A stretch of DNA of 40,924 bases from Streptococcus suis (GCF_002964045.1 NZ_POPB01000581.1:1-40924), one strand, 5' to 3'; positions 27,933-38,231 are shown, counted from the stretch's first letter. A program made the numbers and translations. Notes: generated by a model from the letters alone, not told the origin.

Positions 27933-30101
27933 TTACAACTCAACTGTCGCAACTTGACTATCTTTGCTTACTTGTCCAAGATTTTCAAGGCTGACAGATT
28001 TGATTTCAGCTGTGTTTGTAAAGGCAACGACGATGGTTGTTTCACGTCCTGCTGAGCGAATGGCATCCAGATCTGCGACAAGGAGCAAGTCTCCTGCTTC
28101 AACGCGTTGGCCATCTGTTACCTTAGCTGAGAATGGAGCACCGTTTAGTGCAACCGTATCTAGGCCGACGTGCACCAAGACTTCTACACCCTTGTCAGAC
28201 AAAATACCAACAGCGTGCTTGGTTGGGAAGACACTGGTTACAATACCTGAAACTGGTGCGTAAACATTGCCGGAGCTAGGCTCAACTGCATAACCGTCAC
28301 CCATCATTTTTTGTGAGAAGACCGGATCTTTCACTTCTGTGATGGCAATGGCTTGACCTTCAGCAACTGCGTAAACTATCTCCGTCACACCTTTGAACTG
28401 AGTCTCAGGAGCAACTTCTTCTGTCGCAACAATTTCCGTACGAGGAATGGCTACGCCAGATTCTAGCAAGTCTTGAATGTCTGATTTGAGAACATCTGCT
28501 TTTGGTCCGTAGACTGCTTGAACACCTGAGTCTTTGATAATCAAGCCCATAGCACCAGCCTGTTTCCAAGCATTTTCATCTCCAACCTGTGCCACATCTT
28601 TAACACTAACGCGAAGACGAGTCATACAAGCATCCACATCTGCGATATTATCACGACCACCAAGCAAGTTGATGATTTGTACCACTTGTGAATTGGCATC
28701 CGCAGTATCTACGTTTGAATTTGAAACCACATCTGTTGTTTCTGTATCATAGTTACCATTGCGTCCAGCTGTTGCTAGGTTGAATTTTTGAATCATGAAG
28801 TTGGCAATAAAGTACATTGCAACTGCAAAGAGGGCTGTTACCCAGATAAAGTTGAAAGCATCCATACCGATACCAGCTTTAATCGCCATCGGTGTACGTG
28901 TAAGGAATTCGATATTACCAAATGAGTGCATACGCAAATTGACAATATCCGCCATAGCAAAAGCAGCACCTTGTACAAAAGCATAAACGACATAGAGTGG
29001 CATTGCTGCAAACATGAACATAAATTCAATTGGTTCTGTTACACCTGTCAAAAAGACGGCTGCAGCAGATGAAAGGAACATACCACGGTATTTTTTCTTC
29101 TTATCCGGGTCAACATTGCGGTACATAGCAAGGGTCAAGCCCATGAGAATACCAGAGGAACCAATCATTTGACCTACTTTAAAGCGAGCAGGCGTTACAT
29201 TGGCAAGAAGGTCATTGTACTGAGCCATATCACCAGCATCCTTGAGGTTAATCAAGTCTGTAATCCAAGCCAACCAGAGCGGATCTTGACCAAATACTTG
29301 TGTACCTGCTTGAGCACCTGTCAAGATGTCATAGGTACCACCAAGCGATGTGTAGTTCATTGGAATGGTCAACATGTGGTGAAGACCAAATGGAAGAAGC
29401 AAACGTTCCAAGGTACCATAAACAAATGGGGCTACAATTGGAGCGGTGTCTTGTGAGGTTGCAATCCATTTACCAAAGCTGTTAATACCAGTTTGTACAA
29501 GAGGCCAGAAGATTGCCAAACCAAGCGCTACAAGAACAGAACGATAGATGACTACAAATGGTACAAAACGTTTGCCGTTAAAGAAGGTCAATACATCTGG
29601 CAACTTGCGATAGTTGTAGTATTTATTGTAGGCAGTCGCCCCAACAAAACCAGCAATAATCCCTACAAAGACACCCATGTTCAAAGCAGGTTGTCCAAGG
29701 ATATTGACAAAGTAGCCAGATACTGGAATTTGAGTTCCAAAGACTGTGCTAACAGTCGCAGTCGCATCTGCAAGCATGTCAGTCGTCACACCAAAGAAGT
29801 GACCTGTTATCAAGTTAATCAAGATAAAAGCAAGACCTGCCGAGAATGCACCACCAGCTTTCTCTTTAGCCCAGCTACCACCGATTGCCAAGGCAAAGAG
29901 CAAGTGAAGGTTTCCGATAATCCCCCAACCGATTTGGGCAATGATATTCCCAATACGAATGAGCAATTCTGATTCAGGACTGATTAGTGGAATCGAGTTT
30001 CCGATAGAAACCATCAGACCTGCCGCCGGCATAACGGCGATAACGACCATCAAACATTTACCGAATTTTTGCCAAAATTCGAAACTAAGAAATTTTTTCA
30101 T
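27933..30101 (-). CDS. ptsG: PTS glucose/maltose-type transporter EIICBA
   Basis: Membrane permease that imports and phosphorylates its sugar. The 722 residues run EIIC (1-about 440, about ten hydrophobic helices, TEPIEF at 355-360), EIIB (about 472-550, phosphorylated Cys492 in DACMTRLRV) and EIIA (about 595-722, His629 and phosphorylated His644 in VLVHVGLDT). All phosphate-carrying residues are present. Glucose is the default call; the homologous EII of some streptococci also takes maltose, and nearby malQ-glgP favour that here. TTAGGAGAAACAT precedes the ATG. It lies 33 nt after the EEP-family gene and shares its promoter. Confidence 0.93.
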   Translation of the reverse strand: MKKFLSFEFWQKFGKCLMVVIAVMPAAGLMVSIGNSIPLISPESELLIRIGNIIAQIGWGIIGNLHLLFALAIGGSWAKEKAGGAFSAGLAFILINLITGHFFGVTTDMLADATATVSTVFGTQIPVSGYFVNILGQPALNMGVFVGIIAGFVGATAYNKYYNYRKLPDVLTFFNGKRFVPFVVIYRSVLVALGLAIFWPLVQTGINSFGKWIATSQDTAPIVAPFVYGTLERLLLPFGLHHMLTIPMNYTSLGGTYDILTGAQAGTQVFGQDPLWLAWITDLINLKDAGDMAQYNDLLANVTPARFKVGQMIGSSGILMGLTLAMYRNVDPDKKKKYRGMFLSSAAAVFLTGVTEPIEFMFMFAAMPLYVVYAFVQGAAFAMADIVNLRMHSFGNIEFLTRTPMAIKAGIGMDAFNFIWVTALFAVAMYFIANFMIQKFNLATAGRNGNYDTETTDVVSNSNVDTADANSQVVQIINLLGGRDNIADVDACMTRLRVSVKDVAQVGDENAWKQAGAMGLIIKDSGVQAVYGPKADVLKSDIQDLLESGVAIPRTEIVATEEVAPETQFKGVTEIVYAVAEGQAIAITEVKDPVFSQKMMGDGYAVEPSSGNVYAPVSGIVTSVFPTKHAVGILSDKGVEVLVHVGLDTVALNGAPFSAKVTDGQRVEAGDLLLVADLDAIRSAGRETTIVVAFTNTAEIKSVSLENLGQVSKDSQVATVEL

Positions 30102-30134
30102 ATGTTTCTCCTAATTTTTTTGGTCAGTTGACCT

Positions 30135-30926
30135 TTAAATACTAATGTTAACTTCCACACCAAAGTGGTCTGAAATAATGGGAAGATTATCTCCATTGAA
30201 AATCACACGACTGGATTGAACCTGTCTTTTCTGATTTAAGAACACATAGTCCAGACGTTTTTCCTGACTATGACCTGCCCACCCATCAATGGCTTTTTCA
30301 ACGGTGATTCCCCTATCCTTTTTCTCAGCCAAATCATAACTATCATATAAACCTAAGTCCTTGATTGCTTGATAGGCTTGTGGATTTGACAGGGCATCCG
30401 TATTGAAATCTCCCATCAGAATTTTCAAACGTCCCGAACTTGTCCGTTCCACAATCGAGCGAATATTCTCCAACTGATTTTCTTCTTTACTGTCAGGAAG
30501 ATTGATATGACAGGAATACAAATCTATCAACTCATTCCCATATGCCACCGTCAATCCTATAATCTTGCGAGAAAGGATTGATGTCAAATCTTTGTTCTGA
30601 CTACAGTAGAAGGCATCCACTTCATAGACAGGTAGTTTAGTCAAGAAGGCAATTCCTTCGTCGTATCGATTGTAACCAATATGGGAATTGGACCAGAAAT
30701 ATGAATAGCCTGTCACTCCAAGATCTTTCAGCTTTTCAAGTAAAACCAAACCATAATTGTCTTGGCGCAAGTCTTTGGTCACCAAGGGACTTGTCATCAG
30801 CTGATTGACTTCCTGAAGAGCAATCACATCATATTGCTTTTGGGCAATGGTCTGAGCTAAAATATCCAATTTTTCATGCTGGTCATCTTCTAGCCAAGCA
30901 TGAACATTGACTGTTAGTAAATTCAT
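30135..30926 (-). CDS. Endonuclease/exonuclease/phosphatase (EEP) family hydrolase
   Basis: Metal-dependent hydrolase fold of the DNase I/exonuclease III type; the substrate is unknown. The 263 residues contain VNVHAW (6-11, Asn7), IALQEVNQ (Glu39), a YSCHIN strand with a conserved His, GDFNTD, and SDHFGVEV close to the end, the full EEP active-site set. No signal peptide, so it acts in the cytoplasm; phosphoesters or sugar-phosphates are as likely as nucleic acid. CTCTCC on plus (GGAGAG on minus) gives the ribosome binding site. It is the first gene before ptsG under a consensus promoter, suggesting a role tied to sugar uptake. Confidence 0.9.
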   Translation of the reverse strand: MNLLTVNVHAWLEDDQHEKLDILAQTIAQKQYDVIALQEVNQLMTSPLVTKDLRQDNYGLVLLEKLKDLGVTGYSYFWSNSHIGYNRYDEGIAFLTKLPVYEVDAFYCSQNKDLTSILSRKIIGLTVAYGNELIDLYSCHINLPDSKEENQLENIRSIVERTSSGRLKILMGDFNTDALSNPQAYQAIKDLGLYDSYDLAEKKDRGITVEKAIDGWAGHSQEKRLDYVFLNQKRQVQSSRVIFNGDNLPIISDHFGVEVNISI

Positions 30927-30945
30927 ATCTCTCCTTTCTATTTAC

Positions 30946-30956
30946 TTCGTAAAACT
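30946..30956 (-). promoter_or_regulatory. TTTTACG half-site in the ptsG-unit leader
   Basis: TTCGTAAAACT on plus (AGTTTTACGAA on minus) repeats the half-site seen at 31005-31042 and 35738-35753. It lies just before the ribosome binding site. Confidence 0.4.
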
Positions 30957-30974
30957 TTTTCAACTTGTAGCCTT

Positions 30975-31003
30975 ATTATAACGTAAACGTTTTCAAGTGT
31001 CAA
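30975..31003 (-). promoter_or_regulatory. Consensus promoter of EEP-ptsG with embedded operator
   Basis: TTGACA (31003-30998), exactly 17 nt, then TATAAT (30980-30975). The spacer holds TGAAAACGTTTACGT, centred on AAACGTTT (30985-30992), which fits both a CcpA cre and a LacI-type MalR operator. Binding there would block RNA polymerase. Confidence 0.8.
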
Positions 31004-31004
31004 T

Positions 31005-31042
31005 AGTTTTACGGAATAATTTTTGCAGTCTTCCGTAAAAGT
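31005..31042. promoter_or_regulatory. Inverted repeat of TTTTACGGAA half-sites
   Basis: AGTTTTACGGAA (31005-31016) and TTCCGTAAAAGT (31031-31042) are inverted with a 14-nt gap, between the divergent EEP-ptsG and gntR promoters. It is a probable operator, most simply for the GntR regulator encoded alongside. Confidence 0.6.
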
Positions 31043-31060
31043 TTGTCTAGACTTAGAATA

Positions 31061-31089
31061 CTGACCTTTGGCATTTTTTATGATATACT
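31061..31089 (+). promoter_or_regulatory. Promoter of the GntR gene
   Basis: CTGACC, a 17-nt spacer and TATACT (31084-31089). Predicted +1 near 31096; the ATG is at 31123. Confidence 0.55.
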
Positions 31090-31122
31090 AGCGGTAAATA
31101 GCAAGCTAGGAAGTTACCCCAA

Positions 31123-31830
31123 ATGAGTAAATACAAGAAAGTCTATGCTGACATCAAGGAAAAAATTGAACAAAATATCTGGCAGGCCAATCAAGAGATG
31201 CCTACAGAGAATGAGCTGATGGAGATTTATTCCTATTCCAAGGACACCATCCGCAAGGCCCTATCGCTGTTGGAGATGGATGGCTATATCCAAAAACGTC
31301 AAGGGAGAAATTCCATTATATTGGACCACAACCTGATCAGAAAGCCGTATGTGTCTGAATTGAAGACCGTCAGTGAACTCAACCGCTCTGCCCATCATCA
31401 AGTCCAGACCGAATTGACCAACCTCTATATCGTTCAAGGGCAGCCAGAGGTCATGAAGGAATTGGAAGTGGATGAAAAAACGGATCTGTACCGTGTCAGC
31501 CGCGTTCGGACCATCGACGGTGAGCGATTAGAGTATGAGATTTCCTACTTCGACCGCAGGATCGTTCCCTATCTCAGTAAGGAAGTCGCTGAAAGCTCTA
31601 TCTATCACTATTTAGAAGAAGACCTGGACTTAGAAATTTCCCATTCCCGTCGGGAAATCTCCTTCCGCTTTGCGACAGAAGAAGAAAAAAGCCTGCTAGA
31701 CCTGGCAGGCTACGACATGGTGGTTTCCGTTACCAGCACCACCTATCTGGCAGACGGCCGTCCCTTCCAGTACGGCACCATTACCTACCGACCAGACAAG
31801 GTGACCTTTGTATCTATGGCCAAACGGTAA
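31123..31830 (+). CDS. GntR-family (HutC/UTRA) transcriptional regulator
   Basis: DNA-binding repressor or activator that responds to a sugar-type ligand. The 235 residues have an N-terminal winged helix (1-70; MPTENELMEIYSYSKDTIRKAL holds the recognition helix) and a UTRA ligand domain (about 80-232). The TreR subgroup is similar, but no trehalose gene is nearby; divergence from EEP-ptsG points to control of that unit. AGGAAG is 9 nt before the ATG. It ends at a terminator shared with convergent glgP. Confidence 0.9.
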   Translation: MSKYKKVYADIKEKIEQNIWQANQEMPTENELMEIYSYSKDTIRKALSLLEMDGYIQKRQGRNSIILDHNLIRKPYVSELKTVSELNRSAHHQVQTELTNLYIVQGQPEVMKELEVDEKTDLYRVSRVRTIDGERLEYEISYFDRRIVPYLSKEVAESSIYHYLEEDLDLEISHSRREISFRFATEEEKSLLDLAGYDMVVSVTSTTYLADGRPFQYGTITYRPDKVTFVSMAKR

Positions 31831-31844
31831 AAACTAAACATACC

Positions 31845-31880
31845 AAAAAAGAATGTTCCCACTCGGAAACATTCTTTTGT
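31845..31880. terminator. Bidirectional terminator between gntR and glgP
   Basis: AAAAGAATGTT (31847-31857) pairs with AACATTCTTTT (31868-31878), with A and T flanks on both sides. Confidence 0.85.
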
Positions 31881-31886
31881 TTTGGA

Positions 31887-34151
31887 TTATTTACTATGCC
31901 AGATATCTTCGTTGTACTGCTCGATTGTACGGTCAGATGAGAAGAATCCTGCTTTAGCAATATTGTGAACAACTTTCTTGTTCCATGAATCTTGATCTTC
32001 GTAGTCTGCAAAGACTTGCTCTTTAACTTCGATGTACTCTGCTAAGTCAATCAAGGTCATGAACCAGTCTTTAGAAATCAATTCATGGTGCAAGCGACCA
32101 AGACGTTCTTCATTACCAAGTGCAAGCACTTCATCGCTGACGATAAAGTCAACCGCACGTTTGATATTAGCATCACCATTGTAGTAGTCTGCAGATACGT
32201 AACCAGCCTTGTCGTACAAGTCGATAATGGTATCTGAATCCTTACCAAATGTATAGATATTGTCCATACCAGCCAACTCAGCAATCTCAACGTTGGCACC
32301 GTCCATGGTACCAAGGGTCAAGGCACCGTTGAGCATGAACTTCATGTTACCAGTACCTGACGCTTCTTTAGAAGCAAGCGAGATTTGCTCAGAAATATCT
32401 GTTGCAGGGATAAGTTTTTCAGCAACGGTTACGTTGTAGTTTTCTACCAAGTGAACATTGAGGTACTTGCTGACTTCTGGATCGTTGTTGATCAACTCAG
32501 ACAAGCAGAGAATCAAGTGAATGATGTCTTGGGCAATCACGTAAGCTGGAGCTGCTTTACCACCGAAGATAACAGTGATTTTACGTTTTGGCAGGTTGCC
32601 ATTCTTGATTTCAAGATACTTGTGGATGACATACAAGGCGTTCATTTGTTGGCGTTTGTACTCGTGGAAACGTTTGATTTGTGTATCGATGATAGAGTTT
32701 TCATCCAACTCAATTCCCTTGTTGTCTTTCAGGTAACGTTTAAGAGCCAATTTGTTGTTGTGTTTGATTTCAGCCAATTTAGCATGAACTTCCTTGTCAT
32801 CTACAAAGGCAAGTAATTTCTCAAGTTTAGTTGCATCTGTCAAGTACTCATCGCCAATCAATTCCTTGATGTAGTCAGCAAGGTCTTGGTTAGCAAATTC
32901 CAACCAACGACGGAAGGTGATACCATTTGTTTTGTTGTTGAATTTTTCTGGGTAAAGCTCGTAGAAGCCTTTCAACTCAGAGTTTTTCAAAATTTCTGTG
33001 TGAAGAGCCGCAACACCGTTGACTGAGTTTGAGAAGTGAATATCCATGTGAGCCATGTGCACACGACCAGACTCATCGATGATATGAAGGGCAACATCTG
33101 GAACATCTTGTGCGACAAGGGCATCCAACTCTTTAATAATACCAACTAGGTGTGGGACTACTTCTTCAAGGAACTCAAGTGGCCATTTTTCAAGCGCTTC
33201 CGCTAAGATAGTGTGGTTTGTGTAACCAGTCATATTCTTAACAATCGCAACAGCTTCCGCAAATTCAATACCATGTTTTTCAGTCAAAAGACGAATCAAC
33301 TCAGGAATCACCATTGATGGGTGAGTATCGTTGATTTGCACATAAGCGTAGTCTGCCAAGTCATGTAAGTTTGACCCACGCTCAATCGCTTCATCAATCA
33401 AGAGTTGTGCGGCGTTTGATACCATGAAATATTGTTGGTAGATACGAAGCAATTCACCATTTTTATCTGAATCATCTGGGTACAAGAAGAGGGTCAAGTT
33501 TTCTTTGATGTCTGTCTTGTCAAATGAGATGCCATCTGTAATCAAGTCATAGTTGACAGACTCGATGTCAAACAAGTTAAGGTAGTTCTTAGTTTCTTTT
33601 TTATAACCAAGAATATCAAGTCGATCTAACTTAGATTTCAAAGTGAAGTTTTTAAATGGCACGTCATAGCTAATAGTTGTTGGAATCAACCAAGAATCAT
33701 TTTCAATCCAGAAGTTTGGCTCTGCATCTTGTTGGTTGTCCTTGAAGACTTGTTTGAAGAGACCGCAGTGGTAGTTGAGACCAACACCCTCACCGTTGAT
33801 ACCAAGTGTTGACATAGAATCCACAAAGCAAGATGCCAAACGGCCAAGACCACCGTTACCAAGTGATGGTTCTGGTTCCACATCTTCAACTTGTGCCAAA
33901 GACTTGCCAGCTGCTGCCAATTCTACCTGAATGTCCTTGTACACACCCAAGTTTATCAAGTTGTTTGACAAGAGTTTACCGATAAGGAACTCTGCTGAGA
34001 TGTAGTAAACCTTGCGTTTACCTGTGTTTTTTGGTTTTGTAGCTGCAGCTTCTTTTACGTAGTTTAACAATTGAAGATAGATTTCTTCGTTTGTTAAATC
34101 AGCTAATTTTTTCGAAGTATTTGTTTCTGCAAATGTTGTAAAGTTAATCAT
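31887..34151 (-). CDS. glgP: Glycogen/maltodextrin phosphorylase
   Basis: PLP-dependent enzyme that releases glucose 1-phosphate from alpha-1,4-glucans (MalP of the pneumococcal malMP operon). The 754 residues include [16 protein letters not shown] near 95-110, [13 protein letters not shown] near 270, and the PLP Lys604 in ASGTGNMK followed by [17 protein letters not shown]. An ATG at 34160 is only 2 nt from GAGG; the ATG at 34151 has better spacing and gives the usual MINFTTFAE start. It overlaps the malQ stop by 8 nt, so malQ-glgP is one operon. Confidence 0.95.
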   Translation of the reverse strand: MINFTTFAETNTSKKLADLTNEEIYLQLLNYVKEAAATKPKNTGKRKVYYISAEFLIGKLLSNNLINLGVYKDIQVELAAAGKSLAQVEDVEPEPSLGNGGLGRLASCFVDSMSTLGINGEGVGLNYHCGLFKQVFKDNQQDAEPNFWIENDSWLIPTTISYDVPFKNFTLKSKLDRLDILGYKKETKNYLNLFDIESVNYDLITDGISFDKTDIKENLTLFLYPDDSDKNGELLRIYQQYFMVSNAAQLLIDEAIERGSNLHDLADYAYVQINDTHPSMVIPELIRLLTEKHGIEFAEAVAIVKNMTGYTNHTILAEALEKWPLEFLEEVVPHLVGIIKELDALVAQDVPDVALHIIDESGRVHMAHMDIHFSNSVNGVAALHTEILKNSELKGFYELYPEKFNNKTNGITFRRWLEFANQDLADYIKELIGDEYLTDATKLEKLLAFVDDKEVHAKLAEIKHNNKLALKRYLKDNKGIELDENSIIDTQIKRFHEYKRQQMNALYVIHKYLEIKNGNLPKRKITVIFGGKAAPAYVIAQDIIHLILCLSELINNDPEVSKYLNVHLVENYNVTVAEKLIPATDISEQISLASKEASGTGNMKFMLNGALTLGTMDGANVEIAELAGMDNIYTFGKDSDTIIDLYDKAGYVSADYYNGDANIKRAVDFIVSDEVLALGNEERLGRLHHELISKDWFMTLIDLAEYIEVKEQVFADYEDQDSWNKKVVHNIAKAGFFSSDRTIEQYNEDIWHSK

Positions 34152-35652
34152 GATTTTCATTTCCTCGTTGATATAGTGTTGTCATTTTGACTAAGAAGTC
34201 TTTGCGTTCCTGGGTTAAATCTTCAGCTTTCATTCGCCATTCCCAGTTACCTCCGACAGTTGAAGGCATGTTCATGCGGCTTTCTTCGCCCAAGTCAAGA
34301 ACATCTTGCATGGTCGCAATAGCTGTGTCGCTGACAGTGGCAAAGAGAGTTCGAAGCATGGCTTGGGTCACTGGTTCAATCGGCTTTCTGTTGGTATAGG
34401 CATCTACAAACTCCTGTTGTTCAGGCTCTAGATTGTTATACCAACCATTGACCACCTCGTTATCGTGTGTGCCTGTGTAGGCGACAGAGTTTGGTACGCA
34501 GCGGTGTGGGATGTCAATGCTCTGTCCAGTCACATCGAAGAAGCCAAATTCTAGAATCTTCATCCCTGGATAGCCACAATCTGCAAGCAACTTACGAGCC
34601 TTGGCATCAATATTTCCAAGGTCCTCTGCAATAATTGGCAAGTCACCAAGGGTTTCTTTGACCGCCTTGAAGAGATTGTAGCCTGGACCTGGCTCCCAAG
34701 TACCAACCTTGGCAACTTTAGCATCTCCTGCTACCTGCCAGTAATCTGAGAAGCCTTTGAAGTGGTCAATTCTCAAGACATCGTAAAGTTTGAAACTCTC
34801 GTGAATGCGGTAGATCCACCAGTTGTAGCCAGTCTTTTCATGTTGCTCCCAGTCGTAGAGTGGGTTGCCCCAAAGCTGGCCATCTGCAGAGAAGTTATCT
34901 GCTGGCACACCTGCCACATAAAGCGGCTTGCGCTCACTATCTAATTTGAAGAGCTGTGGCTTGGTCCAAACTTCTACACTATCGGCAGAGACATAAATCG
35001 GCATGTCTCCGATAATCTTAATGTGGTTTTGATTGGCATATTCTTTTAGCTGTTTCCACTGGCTAAAGAAGAAATATTGAGTGACTTTAAAGTAATCAAT
35101 TTGGTCTGCCAATTCCAAGCGGTATTTTTCAAGAGCTTCTTCATTTCGAGCAACAACTTTCTTGTCATCCCACTCTTGTAGGGCCTTGTTTCCAAAGTGT
35201 TCTTTAATAGCCATGAATTCCGCATAGTCATTTAACCATGACGAATTAGCTTTTTCAAATTCTTGAAAAGCTACTTTACGCTTGTCATCAGTCAAGAAAT
35301 TTTTTACAGCTCTTTCCAATATCGGACGACGGGCTTCATAGATTAAGGCGTAGTCCACTTTTTCTAAATTATCCCCAAAATTCACATCTTGGTAATCAAA
35401 GTTGGCCAATAAATCTTCTTCTGCCAACAAATCAAAATCAATTAAATGAGTATTTCCAGCGATGGCTGAAAACGATTGGTAGGGAGAATCTCCATAACTT
35501 GTCGTTGTGAGAGGAAGAAGCTGCCAGTAGGTCTGCTTGGTTTCGACCAAGAAATCCACAAAATCATAGGCAGGCTTTCCAAAAGTACCGATACCAAACT
35601 TTCCTGGAAGTGAGGTAATATGCATTAAAATTCCACTGGTACGATTCGCCAT
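34144..35652 (-). CDS. malQ: 4-alpha-glucanotransferase (amylomaltase)
   Basis: GH77 enzyme that disproportionates maltose and maltodextrins, giving glucose and longer chains for GlgP. The 502 residues contain [16 protein letters not shown] (about 49-64), LRIDHFKGF with the nucleophile Asp (about 290-300), IIAEDLGNI with the acid/base Glu (about 337-345) and [14 protein letters not shown] with the third acidic residue. The start [17 protein letters not shown] is typical; GAAAGGAAAA lies upstream. It is the first gene of malQ-glgP, under a TTGACA promoter holding an AAACGTTT palindrome. Confidence 0.95.
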   Translation of the reverse strand: MANRTSGILMHITSLPGKFGIGTFGKPAYDFVDFLVETKQTYWQLLPLTTTSYGDSPYQSFSAIAGNTHLIDFDLLAEEDLLANFDYQDVNFGDNLEKVDYALIYEARRPILERAVKNFLTDDKRKVAFQEFEKANSSWLNDYAEFMAIKEHFGNKALQEWDDKKVVARNEEALEKYRLELADQIDYFKVTQYFFFSQWKQLKEYANQNHIKIIGDMPIYVSADSVEVWTKPQLFKLDSERKPLYVAGVPADNFSADGQLWGNPLYDWEQHEKTGYNWWIYRIHESFKLYDVLRIDHFKGFSDYWQVAGDAKVAKVGTWEPGPGYNLFKAVKETLGDLPIIAEDLGNIDAKARKLLADCGYPGMKILEFGFFDVTGQSIDIPHRCVPNSVAYTGTHDNEVVNGWYNNLEPEQQEFVDAYTNRKPIEPVTQAMLRTLFATVSDTAIATMQDVLDLGEESRMNMPSTVGGNWEWRMKAEDLTQERKDFLVKMTTLYQRGNENHD

Positions 35653-35685
35653 AAAAACGTTTTCCTTTCTTTCAAGTACAATGAT

Positions 35686-35714
35686 AGTTTAACGCAAACG
35701 TTTGCATTTGTCAA
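35686..35714 (-). promoter_or_regulatory. malQ-glgP promoter with embedded 12-bp palindrome
   Basis: TTGACA (35714-35709), 17-nt spacer, TAAACT (35691-35686). The spacer contains the perfect palindrome GCAAACGTTTGC (35694-35705), the same core as in the ptsG promoter; MalR or CcpA is expected to bind. Confidence 0.75.
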
Positions 35715-35737
35715 GGATTTATACAATTTTTTTTAAA

Positions 35738-35753
35738 ACTTTTACGTAAAACT
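35738..35753. promoter_or_regulatory. TTTTACGTAAAA palindrome upstream of malQ
   Basis: ACTTTTACGTAAAACT contains a perfect 12-bp palindrome (35740-35751), 24 nt upstream of the malQ -35. Its halves equal those of the 31005-31042 inverted repeat, including the same C/G mismatch at the second base of the arms. Confidence 0.6.
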
Positions 35754-35799
35754 GCTCAAAATCTCCCATAAATGCACATTCTACTGCTCTTGTTACCAT

Positions 35800-35841
35800 T
35801 AAACAAAAGAAGAAATTCTGAGCATTTTAACCCAGAATTTC
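35800..35841 (-). terminator. Terminator after clpL
   Basis: GAAATTCTG (35812-35820) and CAGAATTTC (35833-35841) form a 9-bp stem; on minus it runs into TTCTTTTGTTTAATGG. Confidence 0.7.
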
Positions 35842-35858
35842 AATATTATTCGATTATT

Positions 35859-37958
35859 TTATGAAAAGGTTTGCTCGCTGATTTGAATCTCATTTTCCAC
35901 TACATCAGCCAACAAGTTTGTCACATCTAGGTGATCCAGATAGTAATCCGTAACCTTGTCTCGAATCTGATTTTCAATCACACGGCGCAATGGACGAGCT
36001 CCCATAGCCTGATCATAGCCTTCTTCCATCAATAACTCTTTGGCTGCCTCAGTCACTTCTAAGTGAATACCTTTTTTAGCTAGGGTCTTATTGACCTGGG
36101 CTAACATCAAATCCACGATTGCCTTGAGGTCTTCTTTGCTCAAGTGTTTGAATTCGATAACAGCGTTGAAACGGTTAAGGAACTCCGGACGGAAGAATGG
36201 TGCGATGCGGTCCATGATGTCTTGATTTTCTTCAACTTCTGGCATTCCATAACCAAAACCTGCATTTGAAGTCGCAATGACAAGGGTATTTTTGAAATTG
36301 ACTTGGTTGCCCTGTCCGTCTGTCAAATGACCATCATCTAGCACTTGCAAAAGGAGGGTAATCACTTGTGGATCTGCTTTTTCAATCTCATCCAAGAGGA
36401 CAATGGAGTACGGATTGCGGCGGACACGTTCGGTAAGAGTATGGGAATTGTCATCATAACCAACATAACCAGCTGTGGTACCAATCAGCTTGGAAACAGC
36501 TGTACGGTCACTGTATTCAGACATATCCAAACGAATAATGGCATCTTTGTTACCAAACAAGTCTAGCGCTAACTGTTTTGCCAACTCTGTCTTACCCACA
36601 CCTGTCGGACCGACAAAGAGGAAGGAACCAATTGGACGGTTGCCGTCATCAAAACCTGCACGATTGCGACGAATGGCACGAGATACTGCTTCCACCGCAT
36701 CGTCTTGACCAATTACATTTGTCTCCAGGCGATGTTTCAATTCCTTGAGTCGTTCAATGTCAGAAGCTCCCATTTGTGAAACTGGAATTCCTGTCATTCG
36801 CTCAACCGCCTGAGCCACATCATTAACAGTCGCTACCACTTTCTGTTGCTCCGTGTGGTTGTCAATTTGTTCTTGGAGCTTGTCGATGCGGACTTTTTCA
36901 TTGAGTGCTGTTTCGTAATCTTCTTTTTCAGCTGCTTGACTTTGCAAAGCTTTAGCCTGTTCAATCTCTGCCTCCAAAGCCTGGATATCTGTAACAGGAT
37001 GTTGTGCAGCTAAGTGAGCAGCGGTCACATCAATCAAGTCAATGGCCTTGTCTGGCAAGCTACGTTGTGGAATATATTGGACGGAATAATCAACCGCAGC
37101 TCTCAAAACCTCATCTGGCAATTCAATATTGTGATGAGCTTCGTAGAGCGGCTTAATCCCTTTCAAAATCTGGTAGGTATCTTCTGCGGACGGAGCATGA
37201 ACCTTGACTTCATTGAAACGACGAGCCAGAGCAGCATTTTTGTGAATGGTATTGCGGTACTCGTCTTGCGTGGTCGCACCAATGACGGTCAACTCTCCAC
37301 GTGACAGGGCTGGTTTGAGAATATCTGCTAAGCCCTTGGAACCTGAGTCTCCACCAGTGCTACCAGCTCCCAAAATCTGATGAATTTCATCAAAGAAGAG
37401 AATGATATTGCCAGCTTTTTTGACTTCATCCACAAGATTTTGGACATTTTCTTCAAAAGCTCCACGGTACTGAGTCCCAGCTTCCAAGCCTGAAATGTCG
37501 ATGGAGAAGATTTCCTTGTTCTTAATGGCAGCGGGCACATCGCCGTTGACAATGGCTTGAGCCAAGCCTTCTACTACCGCAGTTTTACCGACACCCGCAT
37601 CACCGACCAAAACAGGATTATTTTTCGTACGGCGAGCCAGGATTTCAGATGTTTCTTGGATTTCCTTATTTCGTCCAATGACTGGATCCAACTTCCCTTC
37701 ACGCGCATCTTGTGTCAAATTGCGACCAAGTTTTGCCAGAATTCCGTCTGACTTTATCTGACCTTTAGCCTGGGTGTGAGCCACTTCTTCTGTCTGCGGC
37801 AGGCGACCAGTCTGACGGTAAATGGCAAATTCCTCCGGTGTCACTTCACGCCCATTGATAGAATAACGGCGACGTTCTGTGCTGTAACCTCCCATGTTGC
37901 CCATGAGTTGATTGAAAATATCGTCCATATTGTTAAAATTATTGAAATTGTTGTTCAT
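35859..37958 (-). CDS. clpL: ATP-dependent chaperone ClpL
   Basis: HSP100 unfoldase/disaggregase of stress response. The 699 residues have an Asn/Phe-rich N-terminus ([19 protein letters not shown]) in place of the Clp N-domain, AAA1 with Walker A GDAGVGKT (119-126), a short middle coiled coil with a UVR-like segment ([19 protein letters not shown], about 348-366), and AAA2 with GPTGVGKT near 435 and a C-terminal D2-small domain. The short middle domain and the N-terminus separate ClpL from ClpC/ClpE/ClpB. GAGG is 10 nt before the ATG. Control is by CtsR, judged from five heptad-pair operators between 37987 and 38231. Confidence 0.95.
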   Translation of the reverse strand: MNNNFNNFNNMDDIFNQLMGNMGGYSTERRRYSINGREVTPEEFAIYRQTGRLPQTEEVAHTQAKGQIKSDGILAKLGRNLTQDAREGKLDPVIGRNKEIQETSEILARRTKNNPVLVGDAGVGKTAVVEGLAQAIVNGDVPAAIKNKEIFSIDISGLEAGTQYRGAFEENVQNLVDEVKKAGNIILFFDEIHQILGAGSTGGDSGSKGLADILKPALSRGELTVIGATTQDEYRNTIHKNAALARRFNEVKVHAPSAEDTYQILKGIKPLYEAHHNIELPDEVLRAAVDYSVQYIPQRSLPDKAIDLIDVTAAHLAAQHPVTDIQALEAEIEQAKALQSQAAEKEDYETALNEKVRIDKLQEQIDNHTEQQKVVATVNDVAQAVERMTGIPVSQMGASDIERLKELKHRLETNVIGQDDAVEAVSRAIRRNRAGFDDGNRPIGSFLFVGPTGVGKTELAKQLALDLFGNKDAIIRLDMSEYSDRTAVSKLIGTTAGYVGYDDNSHTLTERVRRNPYSIVLLDEIEKADPQVITLLLQVLDDGHLTDGQGNQVNFKNTLVIATSNAGFGYGMPEVEENQDIMDRIAPFFRPEFLNRFNAVIEFKHLSKEDLKAIVDLMLAQVNKTLAKKGIHLEVTEAAKELLMEEGYDQAMGARPLRRVIENQIRDKVTDYYLDHLDVTNLLADVVENEIQISEQTFS

Positions 37959-37986
37959 AGTTTTTACCTCGTTTATAATTTACTTT

Positions 37987-38003
37987 TTTGACTTTTACTG
38001 ACT
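37987..38003. promoter_or_regulatory. CtsR operator next to clpL
   Basis: TTTGACT-TTT-ACTGACT fits the CtsR consensus of two RGTCAAA-type heptads with a 3-nt gap. It lies 29 nt upstream of the clpL ATG, between the 8-codon ORF and clpL. Confidence 0.75.
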
Positions 38004-38024
38004 TTTGTTTTAAAAAAATAATAG

Positions 38025-38051
38025 CTAGTATGGAACAATCCTGTCTTTCAT
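38025..38051 (-). CDS. 8-codon leader ORF MKDRIVPY (proximal copy)
   Basis: ATG at 38051 preceded 5 nt away by a perfect AAGGAGG (38063-38057), stop TAG at 38025. The ribosome binding site is stronger than that of clpL itself. It lies inside the clpL leader, 66 nt before the clpL ATG. It could be a leader peptide for clpL translation, a free peptide, or the remnant of a former gene start. Confidence 0.5.
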   Translation of the reverse strand: MKDRIVPY

Positions 38052-38068
38052 AATAACCTCCTTAGAAG

Positions 38069-38231
38069 TTTGTCTTTTACTGACCAATAGTCCCAAGAGT
38101 AAGTCAAACCCTTCTCGTTTGACCTAAACTGACCTTTTGTTCAAAGAATTCGTAAGGTCCTTTACCTTACGAATCTTATTTTACATCATTGGTCAGTAAA
38201 AATCAATAGTTTTGTTTGACCTTTTTTGACT
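38069..38231 (-). promoter_or_regulatory. clpL promoter, 5'-end hairpin and four CtsR sites (proximal copy)
   Basis: On minus the promoter is TTGATT (38206-38201), 17 nt, TAAAAT (38183-38178); +1 near 38171. ATTCGTAAGGT and its complement (38174-38148) form an 11-bp hairpin at the transcript start. CtsR-type heptad pairs stand at 38215-38231 (TTTGACC-TTT-TTTGACT), 38191-38207 (overlapping the -35), 38118-38134 and 38069-38085. Confidence 0.75.

Noticed and set aside
29493..29972. 159-residue plus-strand ORF
   Set aside because: It is antisense to the EIIC domain of ptsG; composition is Thr/Lys/Asn-rich as expected of a reverse frame.
38025..38051. tmRNA tag or start of a missing gene as explanation of the 8-codon ORF
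   Set aside because: There is no tRNA-like structure, and both copies stop after the same eight codons, so a decayed longer gene is less likely, though not excluded.
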